From contig OX387604.1 of assembly GCA_947568835.1 (NCBI GenBank), positions 15,777,076-15,841,075 on the forward strand: a DNA stretch of 64,000 nucleotides. Direction: 5' to 3'. Within the stretch, counting starts at the first letter, position 1. Each line of letters begins with the position of its first letter. Source of the stretch: Protonemura montana. Its lineage: Eukaryota; Arthropoda; Insecta; Plecoptera; Nemouridae. This document shows, in pieces, positions 11,710 to 25,384 of this stretch. The notes under the pieces are model-generated. The model did not search any database. It was given only the letters and a program-made list of their open reading frames with translations, and was not told the DNA's origin. The position numbers were made by a program, and so were the translations under genes.

Positions 11710-12221
11710 CTGTGGAAAAAAAGAGTGTTGACCATTTGATGCTAACACTCAGGTCTTCCTTACGTTGTGAGAGAGTTGACGTTGTAAGGTAACCAATGGG
11801 GTAATTCACAGTGAAACATTGAGTGGAAATTTTGTGAAATATTGTTCCCTCTACTGCCAGTAAAATGTACTATTGGACCATTCTTGTAGGTGTTGAACGA
11901 TTTTAAATCTAAAGTAAAAAAATAACACTCCCATAGTTTTCATAGTTTTCCATGTAGAACTTCAAAATTAGTTGAGCCTTATTCTGAAAATTTACTTCTC
12001 CCAAAAAAATCTTGATCTTCCACTTAATTACTAAACAAAAATCACTGAATTAAACAAGATCTTCTCATGTGAAATTTAATTCTATACCCGCACCTACTAC
12101 GGCGTAATACTCAAACAACTCCTACACATTTTTGTGAATGGGAACCTCCATTCACCAAACAAAACTATCAATGGAGGTGAAATTCTACTAATCCACATCA
12201 TTCTGGTCTGGGTCATGTCAC

Positions 12222-12408
12222 AGTGGGCAACACACCGTGCATGATAACTTACGTACAACGACCTAGCACAATCGCTCGACTTCTTGTGTCCCCTCCCCAG
12301 TCAAGCTCAAAACCGCAACCCCATCATATTGACCAGCATCCATTGATGAGAAAAACACCACTATTTGGAAATGAATCAGCAAATCAGCTTCCTTTGACAA
12401 ACAAATAA
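12222..12408 (+). other. Possible terminal exon with the stop inside a poly(A) signal
   Basis: An acceptor-like GGGTCATGTCACAG is followed by an open frame to TAA at 12406, and that TAA lies inside an AATAAA at 12404-12409. The encoded peptide contains SPPQSS and a His/Pro-rich stretch. The phase does not match the KLF first exon: joining it there gives a stop after a few codons. Probably chance. Confidence 0.12.
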
Positions 12409-12930
12409 AAAGCCTGTGCTACGCTGGTTGTTTGTGTCTGCTTAGAACAGCGTAACGCTGACAGAGACCGACAGTGAGGAACACACCATGCCGAGCGCTT
12501 TCCACAAATACCCTCTTAATCGAGTTTGATAAACGGAGCACAATTCCGCAGCAATTACTAGTTACAATTGTAATGTGCTGAGGTCAAACAAAGCCAATTG
12601 AAATATATCTAAAGCCCATTTTTGAGGCTTTGCAAAAGATTGTAGACCAACGATCCGGATACGATGAGACAACTCCATGGGCTTGCCTCCTTGAAGTCTG
12701 CAGGCGTGAACAGTATTGGAAGTCGCTTTTCAGCAAGGTTTTGCCATGAAAATTATTTCATCCCATGAATTCGGTTTTTCAGTGGGTCATTTGTATATTT
12801 GGGTAAGATATGAGCGATCTTGATCAAATCTTGATTTAAATTAAGTGAAAATGGCTAGGAAAGAAATATAGACCTTCTGGATATTATCCTCCACGCGGGG
12901 TTAAAGTGTGCGGCAAAAAGCATGGGACTT

Positions 12931-12986
12931 AAATTTTAGTTAATTTTAATTTTAGTTTAGTTTTAGTTAATTTTAATTTTAGTTTA
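12931..12986 (+). repeat. TTTTAGTTAATTTTAA tandem repeat
   Basis: Two copies of a block built from TTTTAGTT and AATTTTAA, separated by TTTAG. Confidence 0.8.
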
Positions 12987-14972
12987 TGCACAGATGATCA
13001 TTAGGCCCCATTTTTCTCAAATTTTTTCAATGAATTTCAGCATAAAATGACGAAAATTATACAATTTACATGAACAAGAAAATTTCCTGTGTGGATCACA
13101 TTTGTCACAAGTAAAATAAGCCTACCTTGGGTGCCAGGTTTTCAAATCCAGCTTCAAATCTTTATCTCTAGCACCGAGACGTGAGGAGCGCTGGACTCGT
13201 TTAACGGATTATTATTTGAACTAGCCAGAAAAGTCCGTATTAAATCGTCAACACTTTGGACATCGAAAGCAGCAATAAAAAGACAAGAGACACATTAATA
13301 CTGCTGTTGATGGTGATGTTGGCGATGGCGACGATTGTTGAGATGGTGTCGAGGGCTTGAGAGATGGCGGATTTATCTCGATACCTTTTGAACAGAATGG
13401 ACCAATAAAAGTGATCTCCTTTCAGCGTCTTTCGTTGGAGTCAAGATATCAATTCGAGATGTGAGGAACAAATTAATTGATTCCGATTTCTATAGCGTTG
13501 ATAACAATTTGAATAACATTTTATTCACTATCGAGATATTTTATTACAGAATATATATCTTAGGTGCAAGTGTGAATTTTAAATTAGTGGTACGAAATTT
13601 CTCTTTCATGAATGGTGGTAAATGTTGGTTTAGAAATAAAAATACACGTAATACACATACAAATTCAGCCATTAAATTGGTACTCAGCACTCCTAAAACG
13701 CAGTTACAAAAAAAAAGCATTAGCTGCTCTCTATAATATTGAATTTACGCACAATATAATGCTATCACTTTTATTGGACTTTGAGTATAGTATAATTTAT
13801 ATATTGAACTTGGGTTATAGTTAGAATTGATGGTATGTACGCCTGTATCCAGGCGTGCTTCGAGCACTGAGCTAAGTAGACCAAAGACCGGGTAGACTAT
13901 GATCTGACTACTAGCTGTCGTAAATACAGAAACTGGACGGAACTGATGCATTCTAAACATTGATAAATGATACGTTCGAAGGTTTCATGAAGTGAGACAG
14001 CACTGATAGTTAACTAGTAGGTAGTTCAAGCATAAAAGAGGTGATAATTTATGGAGACCTGAAGGAATAAAGAAATGTGTGAATATCGATTTAAGTGAAA
14101 CGGTCAAGTGGCCGAATGGCCAATTCTGACCAACTATGGCCGAGAGCTAATATTGTGATCCTAATTATTGAAGCTGGGTTTTTGCAAATTGCAATTGGGT
14201 AAGGATGATGGCAGTAAGAGTGGTGTTTATCATCTAATCAGATCGCACGCCGATTATGCCTGTCTGCTCCCTGTATCTCACAGCATCTCAAGCTGGACCA
14301 CTGGTAGTTAAATGTTCGAACCCTCTTCACTGTCAATCCCAGCGGCACCTATTTTGAGGTTTGGCTCAGATCGTAGCAGAAATATACTTGAAATTGTATT
14401 GATGGACCATGCATACCTGTAACCTATCAATAAGAATTCAAAATTGTTCTATAAGAGATAATTTTACAGTTAATTTCGTTGCTTTTACGAAATTTTGAAG
14501 ACTTTCAATGGTGGTTTGTGTAACAGGGAGTTTTAATTGCGATTTTCTAATATAGGTCTATAATAATAGGTCTGCGAAAATCTGAGAAAATTTTCATACA
14601 ATTTGTGAAAAGAGTATTGTAGATCTATTTTGTCAAAAATGTGACTTCTCTTTAAAACCGTGTACTAAACTCTACTACTTTGCTTCATTTTTCCGTCTAG
14701 GTGAAACCAAAAGAAATTTTTAAGTTTAATTGAACTGTAAAATTAGTGGCTCTTGCTTCTAGAGTTCTTGCAAAATATGTTAGCTGGCCTGTGGAGTGTT
14801 TCAGTCTTCGTTCGTTTAAAATTTGTTTGCTATGGTGTGGCACAAACGACAGTTGTTAGAACAAACAAATCAATTCATCTTCACAATAACTTATTCAAAA
14901 TAGAAAAACCACCATAGCCGATTTTTCAATACCAATTATACAAAAGGATGTAAAAGTCATGATGGCGAGAGG

Positions 14973-15206
14973 TTATATAATTGGTTTCCCATAAAACCAT
15001 GGAAATATGCGGTAGAAATAATCAACACTCTCTCTCAGAGGGTAAACTAAACAAGGTTGTGTGGTGAAATACTGCTCATAAATTAGGCCGCTCGTTCCAA
15101 ACCAGTCAATTAATGCCCTTTGCGCATACTTCCACTCTATATCTAGTGTTGGAAACACAACTATTACAGCCCGTTTCTTATTTTCATTCTTGGGTGAACG
15201 AAGCGT
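14973..15206 (-). CDS. Candidate terminal exon on the minus strand, unknown product
   Basis: A strong acceptor (TTTTTACCCCTTGCAG) ends at 15207, and 77 codons follow in phase 0 to a TAA at 14973. The peptide is basic at first (SPKNENKKRA), then rich in aromatics (DIEWKYAQRALIDWF, then DYFYRIFPWFYGKP). No family is recognised and I see no nearby AATAAA. A 105-codon frame on the opposite strand (15113-15430) overlaps it, so at most one is likely real. Could be chance or transposon debris. Confidence 0.22.
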   Translation of the reverse strand, partial: TLRSPKNENKKRAVIVVFPTLDIEWKYAQRALIDWFGTSGLIYEQYFTTQPCLVYPLRESVDYFYRIFPWFYGKPII

Positions 15207-15430
15207 CTGCAAGGGGTAAAAATACGTTCATTGACCGAAGGTTTCTCTTGTACAGGTTACTTTATCGAGGAGTTCTCCAGGCTGCCAGGTTTTTTGGACA
15301 CCCAATAGATATATTGATAATTGAAATCGACTTTTTCAAATCGTTAGGCATTTCAAGGAAACTAACCTCCAATAGTATACCAAATATAAGCGTATCAAAT
15401 TGCGAACCGTCTTACATTCCAAAAAGCTAA
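15113..15430 (+). other. Open frame overlapping the minus-strand candidate at 14973, unknown
   Basis: 105 codons without a stop, opening at a TTG rather than an ATG (no usable start in the first third). Residues such as RRFLLYRLLYRGVLQAARFF give a basic, hydrophobic stretch. I recognise no family. It is mentioned only because both strands are open here, which is unusual in this AT-rich DNA. Confidence 0.1.
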
Positions 15431-17052
15431 AACTGAAAACTTATACGAACTTGACAAAAACTACTTGTACTGGGTTTTGAATGCTAAGTGAAGAACAACT
15501 AAATTTCCCAACGTTTCGTAACTTGTACCTGTTACTTTTTCAAGGGTAAGTTCAAATAGTTTTTGTCAAAACTAGTGCTCAGGTTACATCAAGTACACAT
15601 GAGTCTAACAACAATTATACGAACTTAATTCGTGGCTCTCTTTTGTTCCCTTTACCTTTATTATTGAACACAGTTTTATGGTTTAGCAACTAAAGGATAG
15701 AATACTTCTTTACTAATTAAAATTGAGTTCCCAAAGTGACGACGTTGTCTCAAAAAAAGCAAAACCCTCTGAAGTCATCCAAGTCAGGAAATTGGTAATG
15801 AATTGAGCAATGTCGTAAGTTTTTCAAGGACGCAGATAAAAAATAGGGGGCATTGCAGATGATAATGAATTTGATAAAACTACAAACATTTTGAGTTTAC
15901 ACATTTTCTTTACAGACCCATACATTAGGCATACCAAAAGTAAATTCTCCGTTAAAAACCGCGACAAGAAAAAGAAAAAATTACTGACCCCGTGCCAACA
16001 TAAAAAACGGCACCTCCACCGAAGAATATCTAAAATATTAGAATGCTTCACATATACCTACCAAAATATGTACAGTAACGTCTTATCATTTCAAATAAAA
16101 GTATTATTTAATAAACCTAACTTTAGCATATCTCATTTTGGCCTAGTTGCATTTTTTCGACCGCACCAAGGAACTAACCAAAAACTAACACATAAAAACT
16201 AATATAAATTCCATTAATAAAAACTATAATGGACGTATATACTAAACTATAAAGAGTTGATGTAATTTGAGTAAAGGTAGCCCTTTGAGGACAAAGCCAT
16301 ATTTCTTCGAATACGCCAACCGGTTGCTTTGCCTTGTGCACCATATCCATAGTAGACGTGAAAAGCCCAGTCAACCAGTGCCCATGAATAGAACCGCTCA
16401 CCAACGTGGGCTCCCCGACAAAACGCAACGCGTGCACACAATGGTACATTGAACAATATTCAAAAGTGATGATCGTGATTTAAATACATTAATATTTCAT
16501 ATTTTCATTGAAAAATATTAGTATAAAAATATTCATTAAATATTTTTCTTGTATACTTTTTTTTATGTACTATAAATTAGTTGGGAGTGAAAAAAACGGG
16601 TGGCGGCGAAACCAAATTCAAACAAATGGAACAAATATGGTGTATTTTTATAAGCGAGTCTAGATACCGGACTGGGGGGTTATAAATCAGTGCATCATAG
16701 CTCAGCGTTATAATATTATTATAATATACCTCTGGTCGACTTGCTGCGCTGCCTGCGCTAGCTGCGCTAGCTGCGAACGGCGGCTTAAACGCGTCACCAA
16801 CAACTATTTGTGGAAATGTTATGTCCATTGTGGCCAGGATTGCAGTTATGAATGGGCTCCAACATATGGATCCATGGGACCGTGTGCCAAAAAAAAAATC
16901 ACTTCCAGCAACAAGACGTAATCCCTGTTAAAATTATTGGTCAAGCATGCAATCCAAATATAATAGAAAGTAAATCATCTGCAATTTCCGTTGCTTAGAA
17001 AAATAATTTCATGATATTATTTTCCTATTGTGTTTTCCTCCCAGTTAAAAAG

Positions 17053-17072
17053 AATATATATATATATATATA
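17053..17072 (+). repeat. AT dinucleotide microsatellite
   Basis: Uninterrupted alternating AT, typical of introns. Confidence 0.85.
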
Positions 17073-20000
17073 TTTATATTAAATATGAACTTCCACAATT
17101 AGTATCATCCAGCGAAGCGATAGTCGATTATGGTAATTGCAAAGTGCGTAGACTAATTCGTGCAGTGCCGAAGGTGAAACGAACACATTGGTGGACCCCT
17201 CCAGCAGATCGCTTGCATTGGCACGAATTGTCGATTCAGACAAAACATTTCAGCCAGAAGTGAACCGGAAAATGCATGGGTCAATTTCAAATTAAAATAT
17301 CTTTCAGCTAGCTAGCTAGCTATGCTATATACACCAACTATAATTGTGATTTCCTGGGGCCCCGTTTAGAAAATTCCACATTTTTTCCGGTGTGAAAGAG
17401 TGAAATTAAAATACTTCCTTGTGAGGATCACCTTAGAGTATAAAATCCTGCGATATGATTTTATTCCGAGTTCGAAGCCGAACACTGCACTTCAAGCCTG
17501 CAATCTTGATTTTTAAAACAATGCTATAGCAATGTATCACTCATTCACTCTGTAAACATGTTGGGTACGTATTGCCACCGTTCTGTTCTCATTTTTTGAT
17601 TGCCAGGTTATGAATAGCAATTTCAATCATTTCAAAAATGAATTCAATGTGAAAGGTGATAAAGATCAGTTGTAATCTCTATACCACACAGCAATATTTT
17701 GTTGTAACAGTTTCCAAAGAGATATGTAATGGGGTACTATCTTTTGCTCGTAATTTGTGGTTACTGGTTACTACACGATCTATGTAACCTACTGATGATA
17801 TTATGCCAGGCTCACCAGCTGATTGCACGAATTCGAATCGCAGACCGAGCTGCAATTGCTTTTGATCGTTGAATTGACACGCTATTTCTCGCCAGATCGA
17901 ACATCAGCTGATGGCTTGCGATGCTCTGGCTAAACACAAACCACACTATCATAGCTCGCAATGTTCGAATTGTTTCTGACCTTTCTCTGATCTTTTATAC
18001 TTTCCCTGTAGCAGCCCTGTATCAGTTTCTAATCCTCCTCACTGTTCTTTGTTTTGACTTTCGATTGTGAAATTTTAGCTGCAATGAGAAAAGCTTTAAA
18101 CATGCTTTCAAAAATGCATAATGACAGAACAAAATATATTCTCGGTTCTATATCATCGTTAACCCTTGGGATACAAAAATTCTCCTAATTGTCTAACGCT
18201 TTGCGTTTTTTTTTTATGAAAAAGCTCACATTTCAAAATTTTCAAAATGTCCCGGAATTGTGAGGAACCACCGAGAAACGCAGCTTTACTACTAAAATTC
18301 AATTGCAACAGTATCCAGCCTGAGAATAATTTCCCTCATTGTCTGATTTTATGCATTTTTTCTTAAAATCAAACATTTTTAAATTTCCAAAAAGTCCAAA
18401 AACAACAAACCCCACGAATCCGACTCTGAAACAGATTATCTCCCACGACTTTATTGTTACCAGGCCAAGAAACAGTCTCTCTCACCCCCAAAATATCTCG
18501 TTTCTTACCATTTTCCACCCTTGCAACACCATCAGAGAACAATTTCTGCACGACGTGCTGAGGACCTCTATCATGCTGCCGTGCGCTCATTGGACGTGAG
18601 CGCACACGGGCACGGATTGACTATAAACCATTTCAATGTAACACCTCGCGTGTACCACAACAGAGCCGGCCCGCCGGCATTCGATCACACAAGCATAAAC
18701 ACCATTATTATCAGTGTAAATAGTCAAGGCATAAAATAAAAAAAATATATATAGTTGTGTGCGGACGTGTATAGGTATCTCGAAGTTAGCCGGGATTGGC
18801 GGTTTTTTTTTAAGGTGAAATAAAAAAGGCCTAATGATTTGCGGAACTCCAGTATCAAATCCAGAAATGGTATGTTACTGATAACATGAAATAAAATAAT
18901 AGATATTGGATTAGAGCTCTCTGTTTTAATCGATATTATGACACTATCTATATGATCATCTTTTGGTTATATTGGTTGTTATCTGCCGATCTCAGTAAGC
19001 AAACGCACAAGTACAATGCCTTGATAAATATAGTTCCTTGAATAAAAATCTTACAAGACATTATTGACAGTGTCAAAATTCTTTAAATGTTTGAATTGGA
19101 AAATATTCCAAAAAAAAATGCGAACACTGGGATGTGCATGTTCCGCGAGGTTCTTACTATTCATACCCAAATTGTCCATGTAGTAGGTTATTTTTCACCC
19201 ATTTTAAGACGCAGCGTTCGTCTGCAAAAGCCTAAAAATACAGAAAAATTGCCATTTTCACAGAAAACAGTTTTTGTTTTTAGTAAAAAACATGTCATAA
19301 TTGACAATTATGTTAAAGCTAGTTCAATAAATTTGTATGCGATATGGGTGCAAAGCTCAGTTGCATATTAGTTGTACGATCAGAATCGAATTTGCTTTAC
19401 ACATTTCAATTATGGTATCCACAGCTCGGGACCGGGCTCATAATCAACCCTCTCTCTGCAACCACCAGAGAGTTGTTCTCGAACTTTGACAAAAAAAAAA
19501 ACTTTACTCAGAAAATTTACTCAGCAAAGGAGGATTTACTCAGAAATTTACTCTTACATTACCTGTCGTGTAAATTCATCATTAACACAATTGATCAAAC
19601 GTAGATCAAATCAAAATTGGAAATTATAAGAAATTACAACTTTTAGGTCTAATGGCTGTAGGAAAGCCGCACTGACTTGCTCCAAAATTACAGTCAGGCC
19701 AGCAAAAGGTAAAAATTTGTTTTCTTGACTTTTCAGCGTCGCTGACTGATTTAAAAGTTAAACCTTTATGAAACGGGTATATTCCATACCAGTAACTAAA
19801 TAGTCAATTTTTTTTTTAAATCAAAAACATGTCAGTCGTGCTTTATTTCCTTAAATTAAACTAATCTACCCAGGAGAAGACAGGTCAACAACTAGTCACC
19901 ACCTGGTAAACTGAGAGGGTTGTAAGCTAGAAAGACTTACACAAAACTTCATAGCTATGTTCCAAGCTAGACATTTCACGAGTATCAGCTAGCATCGTCC

Positions 20001-20960
20001 TAAACATAAGCACCATCTCAAGAGTGAATAAAGTGTAGTCTGCGAGTGCACGCCGGTGTATTGGCTAGCTTCTTTGACGCTGGCGGCCGACAGACCCACG
20101 TGGCTAATTCAAATAAGGCTCGTGTGGTGTAACTATGTTATCAGCTCAAAAGAAGCCGACAACGCGACAGAACGCTAGCTAGGTCGGCATCTTAGCTTCA
20201 TAAAGGCCCACGACTGATACTAATATTACCTTGTTATTATCATTATAGCAATCCCGACATTCCTACACAATTAACCATTCATTGGTTTTACCATAGTGCT
20301 TGATTCTACCGAAATAGATAAACATGCTGTAAAGTGTAAATGTATGAGCTGCTAAGAGTTTGTACCGCGTAATTGGTAGGTGTGTCTTCCTTCATTCACC
20401 TGACACAGCTTCGAATCAAAACGATGCCGGTAGGTTTATCATTAGGTCAACTTGATGTCAACAGGGGTGTTTTACAGATGGCATGGCTAATAGTGTCAAT
20501 ATCTCTTGAAACGTACCGAGAATATGCCGACAAATGAGTCAAAAGTGTTATACTGTTTTATTTTTTGCAATCTGATACGTAGTGAAACATCATAATTATT
20601 GCACGTTCGGTTCACTGAAAAAATAATAGTATGTTTCGACGATGAAGTTCTTCTTTGCAGCAAGAACAATCAGATTACCAATATTAGCGGTAACCGTATA
20701 CCGAGTGGGATGTGGTCCAATTTTATTATCTTAAATGTATTCAAATTCATGCATAACAAGTAAGTTTTAATATTGAGGAAATTTATCGACTATAAAAATA
20801 TTTATTTATCAAACAGGTTTCTTTCTAAGTATCAATCTTCGTTCCCGTGGGCGTACTAAACAAAAGCTAATTGATTTTAATTGTAAAATCCAATTAAGCA
20901 ACATTCAAACAAAACAACAAAAATAGTTTAAACTCGCGATATAGCAACATTGATACGTTA

Positions 20961-21167
20961 TTATAATGTTTCGCTTGGCTCAACACGTTCCTCAAATCTC
21001 GATCCTTTATCGATATCTTTCTCAAAAAAGTAGTTGTGCAAATGTATTTTCAATATCCAAATATCAATCTGCTGTCTTGACTGGTTCGATCCATCAAGCA
21101 TATCAACCCAGTTTACCAGCTCGATTATTATAGTAGGTCGGCCCGGTAGTGAGCCACTGCTAGTCAT
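20961..21167 (-). CDS. Candidate small ORF or exon, unknown product (68 aa)
   Basis: ATG at 21167 opens 68 codons to TAA. The protein (starts MTSSGSLPGRPTIIIELVNW) has a hydrophobic then charged composition that looks protein-like, but no domain is recognised. No convincing acceptor precedes it. It lies 180 bases downstream of another minus-strand open frame (21347-21715), so both may be pieces of one decayed element or gene. Confidence 0.18.
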   Translation of the reverse strand: MTSSGSLPGRPTIIIELVNWVDMLDGSNQSRQQIDIWILKIHLHNYFFEKDIDKGSRFEERVEPSETL

Positions 21168-21346
21168 GTGATCTACTACCAAATAAGGCCGTTGATCGAA
21201 TCAACCCGATCTCACACGTACCCTACGCCAACAATACTAAAAACGCCACTCTTTGGTACTGGTAAGTGTAAGCTGGCAAGAATCACTTAGTATGCTCATG
21301 TAGGTGTCGTCGCTTGAATATAGCACGGGAAATCAATGTCTTGTTT

Positions 21347-21715
21347 CTAGCACGTCAGGTGCCACTGTGGTATGGCATACAAGAAATGGCAGAACTGCAA
21401 TTTATCACTGAGTAGGCCTTCTACGTTAAGCGTTCCATCGGCAATCTTCCTGCTCAGATGCTCGTATAGAATCTGTGATGAGCATTGAATGCGATTATCG
21501 TGTTCATCTGCCTGCAGGATTGCTGCGACGTTTAGCGGATATCTTGAAATTTTTGAATTATATTTTCTAGCAACTAATACTTCTGAGAGCGAATTCTTGG
21601 GAATGTGAATTTTTGTTATATTTTTTTTTTTTGCTAGTCGAGGTCGTTCATTTTTACGGGTCATTGGACTTAGTGGACGAAAGTGAGCTAACAAGGGTGA
21701 ATATGCACTTAGCAT
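21347..21715 (-). CDS. Candidate minus-strand ORF, unknown product (122 aa)
   Basis: This is the longest open frame in the window apart from the KLF exon and its overlapping shadow frame. ATG at 21715, stop TAG at 21347. The second half (from ILQADEHDNRIQC onward) looks more coding-like than the Lys-rich first half. A possible acceptor, AATCCTGCAG, lies immediately before GCAGATGAAC, so only the last 60 or so codons may be exon. No family is recognised. Confidence 0.2.
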   Translation of the reverse strand: MLSAYSPLLAHFRPLSPMTRKNERPRLAKKKNITKIHIPKNSLSEVLVARKYNSKISRYPLNVAAILQADEHDNRIQCSSQILYEHLSRKIADGTLNVEGLLSDKLQFCHFLYAIPQWHLTC

Positions 21716-21825
21716 ACCCAATAAGGGGGAGGGAAAATATTGGCCGTTGATTAGTTACGATGAAGCACTGGATATTTAGTTATCAACAGCTTCACTTTTA
21801 TTCATTTTCATTTATTTTCATTTGA

Positions 21826-21901
21826 TACCCGGATAGCTCAGTTGGTAGGGCATCTGACCGGCCAACGGAAGGTACCGGGTTCGTATTCCAGTTCGGTCGC
21901 A
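21826..21901 (+). repeat. tRNA-derived SINE head or tRNA pseudogene
   Basis: A near-perfect box A (TAGCTCAGTTGGTAGGGCA) is followed at the right spacing by box B (GGGTTCGTATTCC, with one base altered from GGTTCGANTCC). A T-arm and an anticodon-arm-like fold can be drawn, but the acceptor stem pairs poorly and the base before the presumptive GGC anticodon is C instead of the universal T. That points to a SINE head or a dead tRNA copy, not a working tRNA. The flanking CATTTTCATTTATTTTC repeats upstream may be unrelated. Confidence 0.6.
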
Positions 21902-24160
21902 TATATATTTCTAGCTTCGCTACCCTACCATTCATCGCTCTAACCTTACCTCGTTTGAGGAAACACAAAAGAAACAAAAAATCTTGCGATTTCATTACGT
22001 TTTTCTTTCATTTTCCTGCATCGAACGCTCGTTATCATTTTTAATCAGCAACGGTCATATCTAATTTTTTTACAGATGTATCACATACATAGGTTGTACC
22101 ACTAAAACGTCGGTAGAACTCACTGAAAATCAACGAAATTGTGTTGAATTCTAGAGTGGTGCTCATCTGAACTGACTACCTAGCACCTGTCTCAAATCAA
22201 AGCAAACAAAACGTCATTTTAAAATACCTGAATTTCCAAAACCAATAGCTGTTTTCGTGGTGTGGTTTCATCACTTTGTTCCAACATAATCTAAACCCAT
22301 GTGGTAGAGGTTGATCTATTTAACTCGTGCAAGCTTAGCAACGATATCATGTTTTCCAAGCTTAGCCCAGAGCTTACGCCAGTCTAACCCAAACGAGTGT
22401 CATCTTACGTTTTACAGGCTTAAACTGTCGCTTCATCTCGTGGATTGATGCGCATTAATCCCAAGGAATTAGTAGTTACTTAGTTCAGTCTACAGATTCA
22501 AGTTTGCATGGCGCAATATCAGGTGATTAAGGCGGCTTGTATACAGTTGCCCGTATTTTAACTGTCCGAAAAACTGGGCAAAGGCGCTGGACGCCCACAA
22601 TTTTTTTTCCGCGAATAATGTAACATTTTGATTTTTCTCATGTATGCCATTGCAAAAAAGGTGCAAACTTTGGTTTTTATATTATCATTGATGCAAGTTA
22701 TTTCACCCTAGTATGAACTCGACACTTGAAAAAACAGACTTTAACTGGCCGATGGTCTATGTAACTGAGTGAAGTGTTGTGTCGTTCTGGAGTGTCGTAA
22801 ACGCTGAATTTTTCCCTCGTCAATTAAGTCTGAGTATAGATCGTTTTGTATTGCACGACATTCTCTAGTCACTGTTTACTCCGAACGGTCAAGTATAGAA
22901 ACAAGGCCCATTACCTCTACCCCGTAAACTGATATATCTTATAACTTATTAGTTGAACGTTAAACACCGAGAAATTGAGAGGAAACATATATTTTCGTCA
23001 AACAGCCGAGTGATGTTGTGTGCATAAGAGCAAAGTTGTTGGTTTCTAAGAAAAGCATCGTTGTACGCGCAGCTATGAATGCTTGTACTGCCTTGTGGCC
23101 TCTGGGTCAATATTTACTGATGAAACAAAAAGAAGAGCAGACTATTATAGAACGGAAAATATTTTTTCTTTTTTTTTGGGATTGGTTGGGGAGGGGAGAG
23201 GGATTGTCTCTGCATCGGTATGATCAGTGTTCTTGCGCTGAAGTGGGCAATGGTTAGTGATCGTCACCTAACAACCCACTCGGATCACTCAATCACGGAT
23301 TTTGTTGCACTTGATGGAAAGCTTTGGACGGTTGTAGAAATTAACAACTATGGAAACGTATTCGCTTTTATCAAATATCAAATGAAAACTGAACTTTCTT
23401 AGTTAATTATTCTCTTTAATTTTAGCATGCTTCCGTTCAACGTCAATGATGCATTGCAATTGTCGTCTAAGATTACCAAAATTCCGCCGCGTTCTTTCTT
23501 CCTTCCGCACAATCTTTCTTTCTTTATACTTGGCTTTTCTCCCTTTCTTCTAGTCGCCTCGTTCCTATTTTTTTTTCGCAACTCGCCGTTTCTCTTCCTG
23601 CCGGTCGTCAGAGCGGAAATAAACTGTTCGTGTGCTTGTTCAATGATCATGTGACCAATGTCTTGTTATTGCCTGTATTGCAGAAAAAGCACTGACTCTG
23701 CCACCACCCCTGCCACCACCCCCGCTTGCTTTAGTTGCGATTAGACGTGAATTATCGAACTGAATCGCTGCCGAATTGTAAGTAAATTTGCAAAATCAAT
23801 TTCTAAACTAACGCCTAACAGCATCAAAGTTAATCAAAATAAAACGCTTCCATCCTTATCCTGTAACACTTATTCCTGCATGGCTAAAAAAAAATTAGCG
23901 CAAAACTGTCATGGGTATAGAGTCAAATTTGTCAAATTTGTCTGACCGTATAAAAATAATAGAGGAGATTGCGAGTGATAGAAAAAAATAATCACATAAT
24001 CATGTCGATAAATGATAGCAACGCTCTTTAAACAACAAACCTTCAGTTTTGCAAATTTGCATGGCTTGGCGAAAAGCTACCCAGTGATAGTTGCATGTTA
24101 CAAACGTCTACATGGTCGACTTGCATGTGATTTAGAGCTGTCCAGTCGACTCTGATGTGA

Positions 24161-25384
<1,224 letters not shown>

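Noticed and set aside
14310-14330. tRNA-like box B (ATGTTCGAACCCTC)
   Set aside because: No box A at a suitable distance and no foldable cloverleaf.
21826-21901. Functional tRNA-Ala gene
   Set aside because: Poor acceptor stem, altered T loop and a C at the position before the anticodon where T is expected.
23399-23654. Overlapping frames on both strands, including a Phe/Leu-rich putative membrane protein
   Set aside because: Pyrimidine-rich intronic sequence; the hydrophobicity is a by-product of TTT/CTT runs.
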